Positions 34,300 through 46,771 of a stretch of 64,000 bases of DNA are shown here, in pieces. The position numbers were made by a program, and so were the translations under genes. Positions within the stretch are counted from its first letter, which is position 1, and every line of letters begins with the position of its first letter. Under the pieces are notes generated by a model. The model was not told where the DNA came from, ran no database searches, and worked only from the letters and a program-made list of their open reading frames with translations. This DNA is from Talinum fruticosum (Eukaryota > Streptophyta > Magnoliopsida > Caryophyllales > Talinaceae), in contig JAITYX010000028.1 of the NCBI GenBank assembly GCA_021018815.1, forward strand, positions 1,488,001-1,552,000, in the 5' to 3' direction.

Positions 34300-35231
34300 A
34301 AACCCACCTTCCTAAAAACCCAACCACCAGCAGCCACCGCCACTACCACCGGGAGCCACCACCTGCCGCCAAACGCCGCCTCTTCCAGGAACGCCACCTT
34401 GCCGCCACCCTGACACCACCAGCTCCTCCTATCAATCACCACCACCCTTGCTTCTACTCACTATTTTAAGGTAAAACCCTAACCCTAAAAATTGCAATAA
34501 CCTAATTTTGCATTCAAATTAAATAATTTAGATAAAATCTGAAATTTCCAGAAATTATAATCAGGTTAGTAAGGAAGGAAAAATTTAATTATGCATGCAT
34601 ATCTTAGTTTAAATGAATCTTATTTGAGTTTATGGTTAAATAAATTTTAGAAAAGATAAAAATAGTTTAGTAAAGATAATTAGTTTATTATGTGCATGCT
34701 TAAATAAATAAACAAAATATTGACATAGCTATAACTTAGATGATTAATTTCCTAAATACATGATTAAGTATGAATTAATGATTAAGTTAGTAAAAACATA
34801 ATAAATAATGCATATCAACAATAATTTTTAGTAAATAAATAATGTTATTATGCATGTTTAGATTCTATAAATTCATAGTAAAATAACTAGGTGCATTCAT
34901 AAGTAAAGGTAGCTTAACACATAAATTAGAAAAAAGGGTAAAACTTGAACAAACTAAAAATATAATGTATCAATCATGTTAAAGATAAATCATAATAACC
35001 AAGTTTATAAGGTAGATCATTATTAAACCTAAATCAAGGAATATAAGTCCTCAACAAAATCTTACTCTATTAACTCTTATTTAAGGCCATCGGTCGACGT
35101 ACGTTCAAGGGCCCTGTTCAAACATCACAAGGAAAAGAATCAAGTTCAAATCATCAACCAATTTCAATTCATCGAGTACGTTCATTGATCGTGCCCTTCA
35201 ATGTTTTATTTACAAATCAAGGCCGGATATG

Positions 35232-37664
35232 TGTTAAGCTTGTCGTACAGCAACAAATTAAACCACTACTTAGGCTTATAGTAAACAATATAGTAAGGGC
35301 AAGTAGGGATCGAATCCACGAGGAAAGATACTGTAAAAAAATCAAACTTCCAATCTAATTAAACTAACTATCTTAGTTATTTACCTTATAAAATTCAAAC
35401 AAATCAACTTAACTACTAAATTTCTAATTTTAATTCTAAGAAAAACTTCTGAGATTATGCACTATTATTCTAATAATCTAAATTTAACAAAACTATCCTA
35501 ATTAATTCTGGAAAAATCAAAACAGAAAATCAAATAAAAACTTAAACAGAAAATTAAAACGTAGAATAATTCAGAATTAAATAACTAAAAATAACAGAAA
35601 ATTATCTAATAATATAAATAAATATTCCAGACAGAATATAAAGCTTGTAATAACCCAGGAATGTTTTTTTATAATTTTTCAGAATAATTAAAAAAGAAAA
35701 CTAAAGCAGAAATTAAATAAATTCTAAAACAGAAAATTAAATAAATAATATTCTGCACTAAAATAATTATGAAAATAAATACTAAAATTACCCAGAATAA
35801 TAATACTAATTTTCTAAACCTAACCAGACCCTAAAAATATAAAAACAAAATTTAAAATCGAATTTACGAATTTATTTTATTAAAAACCTGCACTAATTAA
35901 ATTCAAGAATTAAATCTGAAAAAATATCAAATTAATTCCAAAAATTCTAAAATTTAATCACAGAAAACTAGGACTCTATCTAAACCCTAAAAGAAAATAA
36001 AACAAGAAAAATAACAAAAGAAACTATTTTTAAACTAATTTCTAACAAACTGACTCAAAAATAATAAACACTAATAGAAAATTAATTCTGAAAATTAAAA
36101 TATATAAAGACTCAAAATTAAATTAAAATAAAATTACTAAAACTAACCTAAAATACTGATCTTTGGGGGGTTTAATGAAATTGATAATAAAAGACTATAA
36201 CTTTATAAGTAAAAATCAATAAACTCAAGAGAATAACTAAAAGCAAACAAATAATTATCAAAGATAACAAATTTATAAAAACACTTAGTATAATCTATAT
36301 CCACCATGCAAATTATTATTTATCATTAACACACAAATTGATCTACCCATGAGCTAAACTGTAGAAGACAACCACTAGCGGATCTTCCCCGTTTTTCCTT
36401 AGTTATTAGTTTACTTAGGCCTAGCCCTAATATAAACCCTACTAATATTGATAACCCTAGCACTAGCACTAGAATTTAATCAAATTAGAGCATTAAGTAT
36501 TAGAAAAACATCATCTAGCACCTAATAACCAATCTACTAGCAAATTGATTTAAGAAGGATCTATGATAATTTCCTAATTAAAAGAGATGGGTATGAGCCA
36601 TCCATGATTAACTAGGGTGATACTTATGTCTAAAAGATCAAGCAATTACGTACTTAAACCCTCTAAACTATCACATGAATTTATATAAAACTAAATAGCG
36701 TGCACTCTAATTAATTAGACATAAATTCATAAACATTAAACACAAATTATCATAAAATCATGGATCGAATCAATAAGACAATAAAGATCGAAACTTTGTC
36801 TCAAAATAAACAATTTAACATGGTTTCAAGTAGATTATACTAAGTATAAGAAAAACTACTCAAACATAATGTAACTTGGAACACATAAACTAAACAAAAA
36901 TATCATCTTTAATTTTAATCTAATAAAAATTCAATCTTTACTAGTAAAAAACATTACAATATTAAATAATACTACCGATATTAGTTTCTGCGGCAACAAG
37001 ACGATGACGTTGTTGATGATTAGAGATGATGATGCTGGCTGCGTGGGGATGATGAGGATGATTATGGATGGTGATTGATGACTAATGTGATTAGTGAGGG
37101 AGAGGATTAGCGTGAGGAGGGGCAGCAGCGAAGGTGGGCAGCGGCTGTGAGGGGCGATGACGAAGTGGTGGGCAGCCACGGAGCTATATGGGCAGCGAAG
37201 GGGGAATGGGCAGCGGCTGATGTGGGCAACGAAGGGATGTTGTTGGGCGGCCAGCAAGAGCAGCAAGGGCTGCGTGGGCAGCAAGCAGCGGTGGTGATTG
37301 TGTGTGGCTGGCTTCCTCCGTCTCCCTCCATGCCGATAATAAGTAGTATATATAGGGTGAAAGAGTTAGGGTTTATTTCTCTTTCTTCTCTTCTAAGTTT
37401 CCCTTTTCTATTCCACTTAGGATTTCCTAAAATATAATATCCTAAAATAAATATTTTATTACATATTATATTTATGGACCGACTTCATATATTTTCTTGG
37501 ATGCTTGTCGGTAGCTAAAAATCCACTTTTAACGACTTTTCTTCTCTTCCCCACTTTATTCGATAATTACCTATAAATAGACAAAATAGAATAAATTAGA
37601 TAAAATAAACTATATAATATAAACTAAATAACTACTAAAAATACGTATAAAATACGACTTAACA
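35232..37664 (-). repeat. 3' LTR of the Athila-like element
   Basis: 2433 bp. On the minus strand a TATATATA box lies at about 37348, and U5 contains a stretch of repeated GGGCAGC/GCTGCCC words (about 37100-37290). Long poly-AT U5 follows. It matches 44340-46771 almost base for base. Confidence 0.95.
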
Positions 37665-37676
37665 AATCCCCCACAC
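37665..37676 (-). other. Polypurine tract of the Athila-like element
   Basis: On the minus strand AGTGTGGGGGATT directly precedes the 3' LTR. A similar GTGTGGGGAGTG word occurs about 1.1 kb upstream at about 38793. Confidence 0.8.
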
Positions 37677-38930
37677 TTAGACTTTGGACGTCCTCGTGCA
37701 AAGAAATCTAAGACTCGATCTAATAATACGCTTTCTTATAAAGATATACATAAAACATAAAATATATACTAAGTTTGCCTTGCTTTCAAAAATACTTTGA
37801 TGAAATTTTTGTCTTTCCCAAGGAAGTGAAGAACTAAACATTTTCATTGCCATCGAGAGTTTATTCATCAGCCTCACAATATCTCTTTTAATTAAGCAAC
37901 AATCAAAAATTTATCCATCTTTTTCAAACATGTACATTCCGGTCAAGAGGTCTAAAACTTTTTAGGATGGGAAAAATTAAGGTGCAGTATGGTTATAGAG
38001 ACACCGAATCAGCGAGATAACTCACTAAAAATCGATAATAAACTTGTTTTGCAAACCTTTTTTTTTTTTTCAATTATATATATATATATAACTCCATTCA
38101 AGCACATATTCGAGGCCCATATAGGGTCTTAGAAATATAACACTCCCTGTCTCCCACTCACCCAAACAGAGGTGCTGGAGTTTAATGCCTTTTTTTTTTT
38201 TTTTTTTTTTTTTCGTTAGTATGGTTCGAGCCATTGATCGGCCTAAAATGGGCATGACTCTCCCAGCATGGGTTACTCCATTCATAAGGCTTAACTTGAG
38301 ACCTAAACTTAAGGGAAATGGCGCCGAGCCACCAACTCCGACCCATGTTGGTAAACTAACAATTTTTTTTTAATTTTTTATTTGTAGGCAAAACAAGAAA
38401 AATCAAAATTTTAATGAGTCAATCTGCTAAGTTCAGTAGTCTAGGTGAATGGTTTAAGTCAATTTATTGCCTCTATCACGATCATATAACATGATCAAAT
38501 CAACAGAAAAATTATGATTGTCACTAATTGAAGAAATATATGAGGATCAACTCAAACAACTCGAATGACAATTAACATGTTCAAAATTCTCACTTTTAAA
38601 GGGAAAGAAAAATTAGAAACAGAAAAATTTAAGCAAGTTAACCTAGCATATATTCATGTTCATGCATTTCTTTACAAGAAATTTTCTTTTTTATTTTTAT
38701 TTTTTTTATTTTTTTAAAATAAGATAAAGATAAATTCATAAAATTAAAATGCAACAAAGATAAATGCATAAAATTAAAATGCAGGATGCACTCCCCACAC
38801 TTAATTCATGCATTATCCCTAATGCATGCTAAATAAAAATAAAATTAAAGTAAAAATTATAGAAACTTCCTCGAAAATGTTGGGTTGCCTCCCAACCAGC
38901 GCCTTTGTTTACTAGTCTTTGGCTCGACAT
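37677..38930 (-). other. Non-coding 3' region of the Athila-like element
   Basis: Many Athila elements carry a third, envelope-like ORF between integrase and 3' LTR. Here no open frame longer than about 70 codons is seen on the minus strand. The stretch has a T-rich homopolymer pair (about 38060-38072 and 38190-38213), a short (TA)n at about 38077-38091, and a direct repeat of GATAAATTCATAAAATTAAAATGCA at about 38729 and 38761. Confidence 0.6.
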
Positions 38931-38989
38931 CGTTGTCACTCATGGATCTTCTAAATGTATCTCCTCTACTAAGCAAATTTGGCTTCCTT

Positions 38990-40260
38990 CATAAAAATTC
39001 TTTAACCTCGTGACCATTCACCTTAAAAATTTTGTTAGTAGAATAGCTTTTAATCTCAACGACCCCATGTGGATAAGTCTTTACTACCTCAAATGGTCCT
39101 AGCCATCTAGAGTTTAACTTTCCAGGAAAAAGCCTTAGTTGTGAATTGAACAATAACACTTTCTCCCCTTTTGAAATTCCTTCCTGACAAGCTTAGCATC
39201 ATGAAATGCTTTAGCTTTACCTTTATAAATTACTGAATTGTCATAAGCTTCCATACGAATCTCTTCTAATTCTTGCAGATTGCAGCTTACGTTCCTTTCC
39301 CGCTAAGTCATAATCTAAATTACACTTCTTTACAGCCCAATATGATTTATGCTCTAACTCTACAGGAAGATGACATGCTTTTCCAAAGACTAGTCCGTAA
39401 GGTGACATACCTATAGGGGTTTTGTATGCGGTTACGTAAGCCCGGAGAGCTTCATCTAACCTAAGACTCCAATCCTTCTTATCCGGTCTAACAACTTTTT
39501 CTAGAATTCCTTTGATTTCTCTCGTTAGAGATTTCAGCTTGGCCATTTGTTTGAGGATGATAACTTGTAGATACCTTATGAATTACATGGTATTTAGCTA
39601 GCAGGGTACCTAAGGTTTTATTACAAAAATGTGTCCCTCTATCACTAATGATTGCTCTAGGTACTCCATATCTATGTAGAATACGAGATTTAACATGCTT
39701 CACCACAGTCTTAGCATCATCAGCTTTAGTAGCTATCGCTTCAACCCATTTAGACACATAATCAACAAACAGGAGTATGTAAATAAAACCAAAGGAAAAG
39801 GGAAATGGTCCCATGAAATCCACTCCCCACACATCAAATATTTGACACACATACATATTATATAGGGGCATTTGATTCCTCCCCGATAAATTTCTGTCTT
39901 TTGGCATGCTTCACATTTTTGCAAAAATCATAAGCATTACGAAAAATAGTAGGCCAATAGAATCCACATTCTAAAACTTTGTGTGCTGTTCTTTTTGGGC
40001 CAAAATGCCCTCCACTTTCGGATGAGTGACAGAAAGTTAAAATCGAATGAAACTCAGTGTCATCTACACAACGCCTTATAATTTGATCTCCACAAAATTT
40101 CCACAAGTACGGGTCATCCCAAACATAATATTTAACCCGAGATCTTATCTTTTCTTTTTGGGCTCTAGACATGTCTCTTGGAAAAGTTTTGGCAACTATG
40201 TAATTTACTATGTCAGCATACCAAGGTGATTTATCAATGACAACATATAAAGTCTCGTCA
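38990..40260 (-). pseudogene. Athila integrase, frameshifted
   Basis: Integrase inserts the cDNA into the genome. The zinc-binding H2C2 region reads FCHSSESGGHFGPKRTAHKV and continues to [11 protein letters not shown] (about 40080-39900). The core gives [40 protein letters not shown] and [11 protein letters not shown] (about 39840-39510), which include the D and D of the D,D-E triad and the region of E. The frame changes near 39522 and continues [20 protein letters not shown] to about 39241. A C-terminal region with [19 protein letters not shown] ends in HEVKEFL at about 38995. At least three frameshifts are present. Confidence 0.9.
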
Positions 40261-40305
40261 GGAAAACAATCACCGAAAGGATCACTACTTTCCCCATTTT
40301 CTAGC

Positions 40306-41650
40306 CTACTCGGATGGTCTCGCGACTAAGTTTTCAGCTCCTCGCTTGTCTTTAAATTCTATTTCAAATTCTTGTAGTAATAAGACCCATCTAATCAATC
40401 TTGGTTTAGAGTCGTTCTTTTTCAAGAGATATTTAATAGCAAGCATGATCAGTATAAACAAGTAACTTTCACACCTAGCAGATAAGGACGAAACTTTTCG
40501 AGAGCAAAAACAATAGCATACATTTCCTTTTCTCGTCGTGGTATAGTTACATTGTGCTTGGTCAAGAGTTCTAGAAGCATAATGAATTACATGTGGTACC
40601 CTTCCTACTTTTTGACCTAAGACAGCCCCTAGCGCCTTATTACTAGCATCACACATCAACTCAAAAGGTAAGGCCCAGTTAGGAGGTTGTACAATAGGAG
40701 TAGTGGTCAATTTTAGCTTCAGCTCATCAAACGCCCTCTCACATTCCTCATGAAAATCAAATTTAACATCTTTTGCAAGTAAAGCACATAAAGGAGAGGC
40801 AATCTTTGAAAAGTCTTTAATAAATCTCCTATAAAATCCAACATGACCTAAAAATTATCTTACATCCTTAACGCATTTGGGGTAGGGTAAAGATTGAATA
40901 ATGTCTACTTTTGCCTTGTCAACTTCTAAACCCTTAGATGACACAACATGCCCTAATACGACCCCATGTTCAACCATGAAATGACACTTTTCAAAATTAA
41001 GTACCAAATTAGTTTCGATGCAACGCCCGAGTACTAAAGTAAGGTGATGTAAACACTCATCGAATGAATCACCATGCACAAGTAAAATCATCCATGAAAA
41101 CTTCCATAATCTTGGTGATAAACTCGGAAAAGATACTCATCATACATCTTTGAAATGTAGCAGGAGCATTACATAAACCAAAAGGCATTCTCCTAAAAGC
41201 ATAAGTGCCAAACGGACATGTAAAAGTGGTCTTTTCCCGATCTTCAGGAGCTATAGGGACTTGAATATACCCCGAATATCCATCTAGAAAACAATAATGT
41301 GTCTTTCCAGCTAATCTTTCTAACATTTGGTCCATAAAAGGCAAGGGAAAATGATCTTTCTTTGTGGCTTTGTTCAGTTTTCTATAGTCAATGCACACTC
41401 TCCAGCCGCTCCGGACTCTAGTAGGGACTAGTTCACCTTCCTTGTTTTGTACTACTCGTTGTACCCACTTTTTAGGAACTACATGAATTGGACTAACCCA
41501 TTCGGAATCAGCTATGGGGTAGATCACTCCAAAGATCGATCCACTTAAGAATTTCTTTTGCACCACCTCCATCATAGGTGGGTTTAATCTACGTTGAGGG
41601 TCTCTCTTAGGCTTAACCTCTAACTCTAAAGTGATTTTATGTGAACACAA
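40306..41650 (-). pseudogene. Athila reverse transcriptase and RNase H, frameshifted
   Basis: Reverse transcriptase (41650-41069) is the best-kept block: RRLNPPMMEVVQKKF, WVSPIHVVPKK, VCIDYRKLNKATKKDHFPLP, YCFLDGYSGYIQVPIAPED, RMPFGLCNAPATFQRCMMS and the catalytic EVFMDD. The thumb and connection continue in another frame (41091-40855: HGDSFDECLHHLTLVL, HFMVEHGVVLGHVVS). RNase H (about 40710-40306) shows [18 protein letters not shown] and [12 protein letters not shown], and its end [30 protein letters not shown]. Frames break at about 41080, 40532 and 40460, each time at a CAG/CTG triplet with one additional base. Enzyme activity is lost as read. Confidence 0.93.
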
Positions 41651-42420
41651 TGTTGGGTTCAGCCCTTTCAGTGTCTGCTAAAGTCCACCCGAAAGCTTCA
41701 CTATGTTCTCTAAGCACCTTAATAAGCTTATCTTCCTGTTCAAGTGTTAGTGCATTAGAAATTATAACAGGTAAGGTCTCATTATCTCCTAAATAAGCAT
41801 ATTTTAAATTTTCAGGCAAGGGTTTAAAATCTAATTTAGGGGGTGAAACAAGAGAAGGTAGCAACTTTTCATGATTTACGAGCAACTTTATCATATTAGG
41901 TTTTTCCATTACTTGCAATCGTAACAAAGACTCTATGCTATCTACTAGTCCTGAGTTAACATGATAGGGTATAGCATGAAATACAGAATGATCCAACCCT
42001 TTGGTAATCACAGTTAACAATTCATCTTCTTGAGACAAATCATAAACATTTTGGGACATTTCATCAATTGTATCAAGTGCACAAACATAATTTACATCTG
42101 CAGGAAATCTCAAGGCATCAAAAATATTGAACTTAATAACATCACCATCAAATTCCATAGTCAATGTTCCCCATGTACATCTATTTTTGTCCTAGATGTT
42201 TTAAGAAATGGTCTACCAAGCAAAATAGGAATGTCATGGCATGCATTACCCATGTCCAATACATAAAAATCAGCAGGAAAAATAAGCTCGTTGACTTGGA
42301 CTAAGACATCCTCTAAGACTCCATCCGGATACGTACTACTTCTATCACCCAACCGAATTACTAGCCCAGCTTTTCTTCAACTCTCCCAAATTCAATTTAT
42401 CATAAACAGATCGAGGCATC
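41651..42420 (-). pseudogene. Athila aspartic protease region and linker
   Basis: Two overlapping open frames (42352-42161 and 42164-41637). The first includes DMGNACHDIPILLGRPFLKT and TKIDVH, the I-LGRPFL-T signature that ends the Athila protease. The N-terminal part with the expected D-S/T-G active site would lie about 42420-42480, where ASINVMPRSVYD-like sequence is present in another frame. The second frame (175 codons) is the linker to reverse transcriptase, with a conserved VLREHSEAFGWTLAD. Confidence 0.8.
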
Positions 42421-44220
42421 ACATTAATGGAAGCACCTAAATCAAGCATGGCTCTGTCAAAGTATAGGTTTCCAATCTTACAAGGGACAGAGAACACACC
42501 TGGGTCCTTACATTTAGGAGGGAGCTTCTTTTGAAAAACAGCAGATGCATTCTCCCCACACTTATCTTCTCATTTCCTTTTAATTTTCTTTTAGAAGTGC
42601 AAAGCTCCTTAAGAAATTTAGCATAACGAGGAACTTGTTTAATGGCATCTAGGAGAGGAATGTTGATCTCTACCTTCCTGAATGTTTCTAAAATTTCTTG
42701 GTTTGCCTCATCTATTTTAGGAGTTATGCTTCTCGACCTACTAGGGAAAGGTGGAATAGGTTCATAACGACTTTTCTTAGTGTTACTTATCTCTTTAGCA
42801 TTAGAGGAGTTATCCTTCTTAAAGTCAGTTCAAATTCCTTAACCTCTAGTTCAGGTTCTACCTCTCTGTTGTTTTTAGGTTCATTAAGTTCCTTTCCACT
42901 CCTTAGTCTTATGGTACTCACATTTTCTTTGGGATTCTGGAAGGGTTGAGATGGGTAATCTATTTTGCAATTGGGCTTGCAGGTTACTAAACATGGTATC
43001 TCGTTGCGCTTTGTCTCTCTTGAACCCGCTTAATACTCATTTCTAAACTTTGGAACCTAAGGTCGATTCCTTCTTTTGGTCATCCATTTTCTTAATCATT
43101 TGCTCCAAAAGGAAGTTCGTTTTATCTTGAGCAGATGGTTGACGCCGGGTTTGGTCAAAACCAGGGGGTTGTTTCTAGGTCCATACCTAAGGTTAGGATG
43201 ATCCCTCCATCCTTTATTGTAGGTGTTTGAAAATGGATCGTACTTTCTTTGACCTTGGTTAGGGAAAACAGCATTTACTTCTCCCCCTTGTAATGTAGGA
43301 CATGAATCAAGTAGGATGCCCTTCTAAACAAAGCAAATTCCACACACTATCGCCTTTTGAACTCCTCCAGATGACGAGTTTGTTCAACATAGCAGATGAT
43401 TTGAGTCAATTGGTTTTCCAATGATGTACTTGAATTTAGTTCATTAACCTTCCTAAATTGGACATCTCTAGTCCCAAACTCGTTGAGTATTTTGGGCCAT
43501 GTTATTAAATAATTCTCTAGCTTGAGTCGGAGTCTTATTGACCAAAGCCCCCACTAGCAAGCATCTACCATATTTCTATCAATTGATAGTAGCCCTTCAT
43601 AAAAATATTGAATCAGTAATTGTTCGGAAATTTGATGTTGGGGACAACTAGCACATAATTTATTAAAACGTTCCCAGTATTCATAAAAAGTTTCTCCATT
43701 CATTTGTTTAATGCCACAAATTTCTTTTCTAATGGATCCAATCCTAGGTGTTGGAAAGAATTTTTCTAAGAATGCTTTATGAACTTGGGTCCATGTAGTA
43801 AATGTTGCAGGGGTATGTAATATAACCAGTCTTTAGCCTTATCTTGAAGTGAAAAGGGAAAGGCTCTTAATTTAATTTGGTCTTGTGTGATTCCCTCAGG
43901 TTGCATGGTAGAACAAGTAATCATAAATTCATTAATATGACGATATGGGTCCTCACCTGGTAGTCCATGAAACTTAGGTAGTAAGTTTAGAAATCCAGAA
44001 TTCAATTTAAGAGGTCGGTCCAAAGTAGGATATGATATAGACAAAGGTTGTGTTTCTAAATTAGGTGCAGCAAGCTCACGTAAAGTAGCCATTTCAAAGT
44101 TTATAGAATCAACCTCGGCTCGCTTTCGAAGTTTCGGATTGTAGAGATTCGATGTCGTTCTCAACTTTTTCCGTCGAATGCTCTTCCAATTCTCCGATCA
44201 TACGACCACTTCGTAATTGC
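42421..44220 (-). pseudogene. Athila gag, frameshifted
   Basis: The largest open part (44164-43766) starts in a leader with RTTSNLYNPKLRKRAE and carries the capsid domain: LLPKFHGLPGEDPYRHINEF, then RAFPFSLQDKAKDWLYYIP. After a frame change it continues ETFYEYWERFNKLCASCPQH and LLIQYFYEGL (about 43700-43600). Farther down are a Lys/Gln-rich coiled-coil-like region (about 43110-43000) and a Pro/Lys/Glu-rich tail with several stops. Family: Retrotrans_gag of Athila type. No zinc knuckle is clearly visible. Confidence 0.85.
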
Positions 44221-44316
44221 ATGAACTAACCGTAATCAATTAAAATGCATAAGTTCAAAAATATATAAATAGTTAATTAAATTAGATTGAAAAAAACTAA
44301 GATTTTTTAATTTCTT

Positions 44317-44334
44317 TCCCTAGCAACGGCGCCA
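44317..44334 (-). other. Primer-binding site of the Athila-like element (tRNA-Asp type)
   Basis: On the minus strand TGGCGCCGTTGCTAGGGA starts five bases inside the 5' LTR border. Athila elements carry TGGCGCCGTTGCCGGGGA, complementary to the 3' end of tRNA-Asp; two bases differ here. Confidence 0.88.
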
Positions 44335-44339
44335 AAATT

Positions 44340-46771
44340 TGTTAAGCTTGTCGTACAGCAACAAATTAAACCACTACTTAGGCTTATAGTAAACAATATA
44401 GTAAGGGCAAGTAGGGATCGAATCCACGAGGAAAGATACTGTAAAAAATCAAACTTCCAATCTAATTAAACTAACTATCTTAGTTATTTACCTTATAAAA
44501 TTCAAACAAATCAACTTAACTACTAAATTTCTAATTTTAATACTAAGAAAAACTTCTGAGATTATGCACTATTATTCTAATAATCTAAATTTAACAAAAC
44601 TATCCTAATTAATTCTGGAAAAATCAAAACAGAAAATCAAATAAAAACTTAAACAGAAAATTAAAACGTAGAATAATTCAGAATTAAATAACTAAAAATA
44701 ACAGAAAATTATCTAATAATATAAATAAATATTCCAGACAGAATATAAAGCTTGTAATAACCCAGGAATGTTTTTTTATAATTTTTCAGAATAATTAAAA
44801 AAGAAAACTAAAGCAGAAATTAAATAAATTCTAAAACAGAAAATTAAATAAATAATATTCTGCACTAAAATAATTACGAAAATAAATACTAAAATTACCC
44901 AGAATAATAATACTAATTTTCTAAACCTAACCAGACCCTAAAAATATGAAAACAAAATTTAAAATCGAATTTACGAATTTATTTTATTAAAAACCTGCAC
45001 TAATTAAATTCAAGAATTAAATCTGAAAAATATCAAATTAATTCCAAAAATTCTAAAATTTAATCACAGAAAACTAGGACTCTATCTAAACCCTAAAAGA
45101 AAATAAAACAAGAAAAATAACAAAAGAAACTATTTTTAAACTAATTTCTAACAAACTGACTCAAAAATAATAAACACTAATAGAAAATTAATTCTGAAAA
45201 TTAAAATATATAAAGACTCAAAATTAAATTAAAATAAAATTACTAAAACTAACCTAAAATACTGATCTTTAGGGGGTTTAATGAAATTGATAATAAAAGA
45301 CTATAACTTTATAAGTAAAAATCAATAAACTCAAGAGAATAACTAAAAGCAAACAAATAATTATCAAAGATAACAAATTTATAAAAACACTTAGTATAAT
45401 CTATATCCACCATGCAAATTATTATTTATCATTAACACACAAATTGATCTACCCATGAGCTAAACCGTAGAAGACAACCACTAGCGGATCTTCCCCGTTT
45501 TTCCTTAGTTATTAGTTTACTTAGGCTTAGCCCTAATATAAACCCTACTAATATTGATAACCCTAGCACTAGCACTAGAATTTAATCAAATTAGAGCATT
45601 AAGTATTAGAAAAACATCATCTAGCACCTAATAACCAATCTACTAGCAAATTGATTTAAGAAGGATCTATGATAATTTCCTAATTAAAAGAGATGGGTAT
45701 GAGCCATCCATGATTAACTAGGGTGATACTTATGTCTAAAAGATCAAGCAATTACGTACTTAAACCCTCTAAACTATCACATGAATTTATATAAAACTAA
45801 ATAGCGTGCACTCTAATTAATTAGACATAAATTCATAAACATTAAACACAAATTATCATAAAATCATGGATCGAATCAATAAGACAATAAAGATCGAAAC
45901 TTTGTCTCAAAATAAACAATTTAACATGGTTTCAAGTAGATTATACTAAGTATAAGAAAAACTACTCAAACATAATGTAACTTGGAACACATAAACTAAA
46001 CAAAAATATCATCTTTAATTTTAATCTAATAAAAATTCAATCTTTACTAGTAAAAAACATTACAATGTTAAATAATACTACCGATATTAGTTTCTGCGGC
46101 AACAAGACGATGACGTTGTTGATGATTAGAGATGATGATGCTGGCTGCGTGGGGATGATGAGGATGATTATGGATGGTGATTGATGACTAATGTGATTAG
46201 TGAGGGAGAGGATTAGCGTGAGGAGGGGCAGCAGCGAAGGTGGGCAGCGGCTGTGAGGGGCAAGTGACGAAGTGGTGGGCAGCCACGGAGCTATATGGGC
46301 AGCGAAGGGGGAATGGGCAGCGGCTGATGTGGGCAACGAAGGGATGTTGTTGGGCGGCCAGCAAGAGCAGCAAGGGCTGCGTGGGCAGCAAGCAGCAGGT
46401 GGTGATTGTGTGTGGCCGGCTTCCTCCGTCTCCCTCCATGCCGATAATAAGTAGTATATATAGGGTGAAAGAGTTAGGGTTTATTTCTCTTTCTTCTCTT
46501 CTAAGTTTCCTTTTCTATTCCACTTAGGATTTCCTAAAATATAATATCCTAAAATAAATATTTTATTACATATTATATTTATGGACCGACTTCATATATT
46601 TTCTTGGATGCTTGTCGGTAGCTAAAAATCCACTTTTAACGACTTTTCTTCTCTTCCCCACTTTATTCGATAATTACCTATAAATAGACAAAATAGAATA
46701 AATTAGATAAAATAAACTATATAATATAAACTAAATAACTACTAAAAATACGTATAAAATACGACTTAACA
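44340..46771 (-). repeat. 5' LTR of the Athila-like element
   Basis: 2432 bp. Followed on its right by the second ATATG copy. Differences from the 3' LTR include CGG/CAGG and CGAT/CAAGT length changes at about 46260 and 46395, besides scattered base changes and homopolymer changes. Confidence 0.95.

Larger units (their letters stand above)
35232..46771 (-). mobile_element. Athila-like Gypsy retrotransposon, full length, minus strand
   Basis: LTRs of 2433 and 2432 bp start and end TGTTAAG...CTTAACA and are flanked by an exact ATATG duplication (35227-35231 and 46772-46776). On the minus strand the order is 5' LTR (46771-44340), tRNA-Asp primer site, gag, protease, reverse transcriptase, RNase H, integrase, 1.2 kb without an ORF, polypurine tract, 3' LTR (37664-35232). 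I count roughly 8 base changes and 5 small indels between the LTRs, so the insertion is recent. Despite that, pol is split into about eight frames. The conserved RT block GWRVCIDYRKLNKATKKDHF with EVFMDDF and a tRNA-Asp primer site fits Athila. It lies in the solo LTR. Confidence 0.95.

Noticed and set aside
37107..37437. ORFs on both strands over the GCAGC-rich LTR segment, repeated at 46197-46527
   Set aside because: The duplicated frames are parts of the two LTRs; composition bias keeps several frames open and the reading differs between copies by indels.
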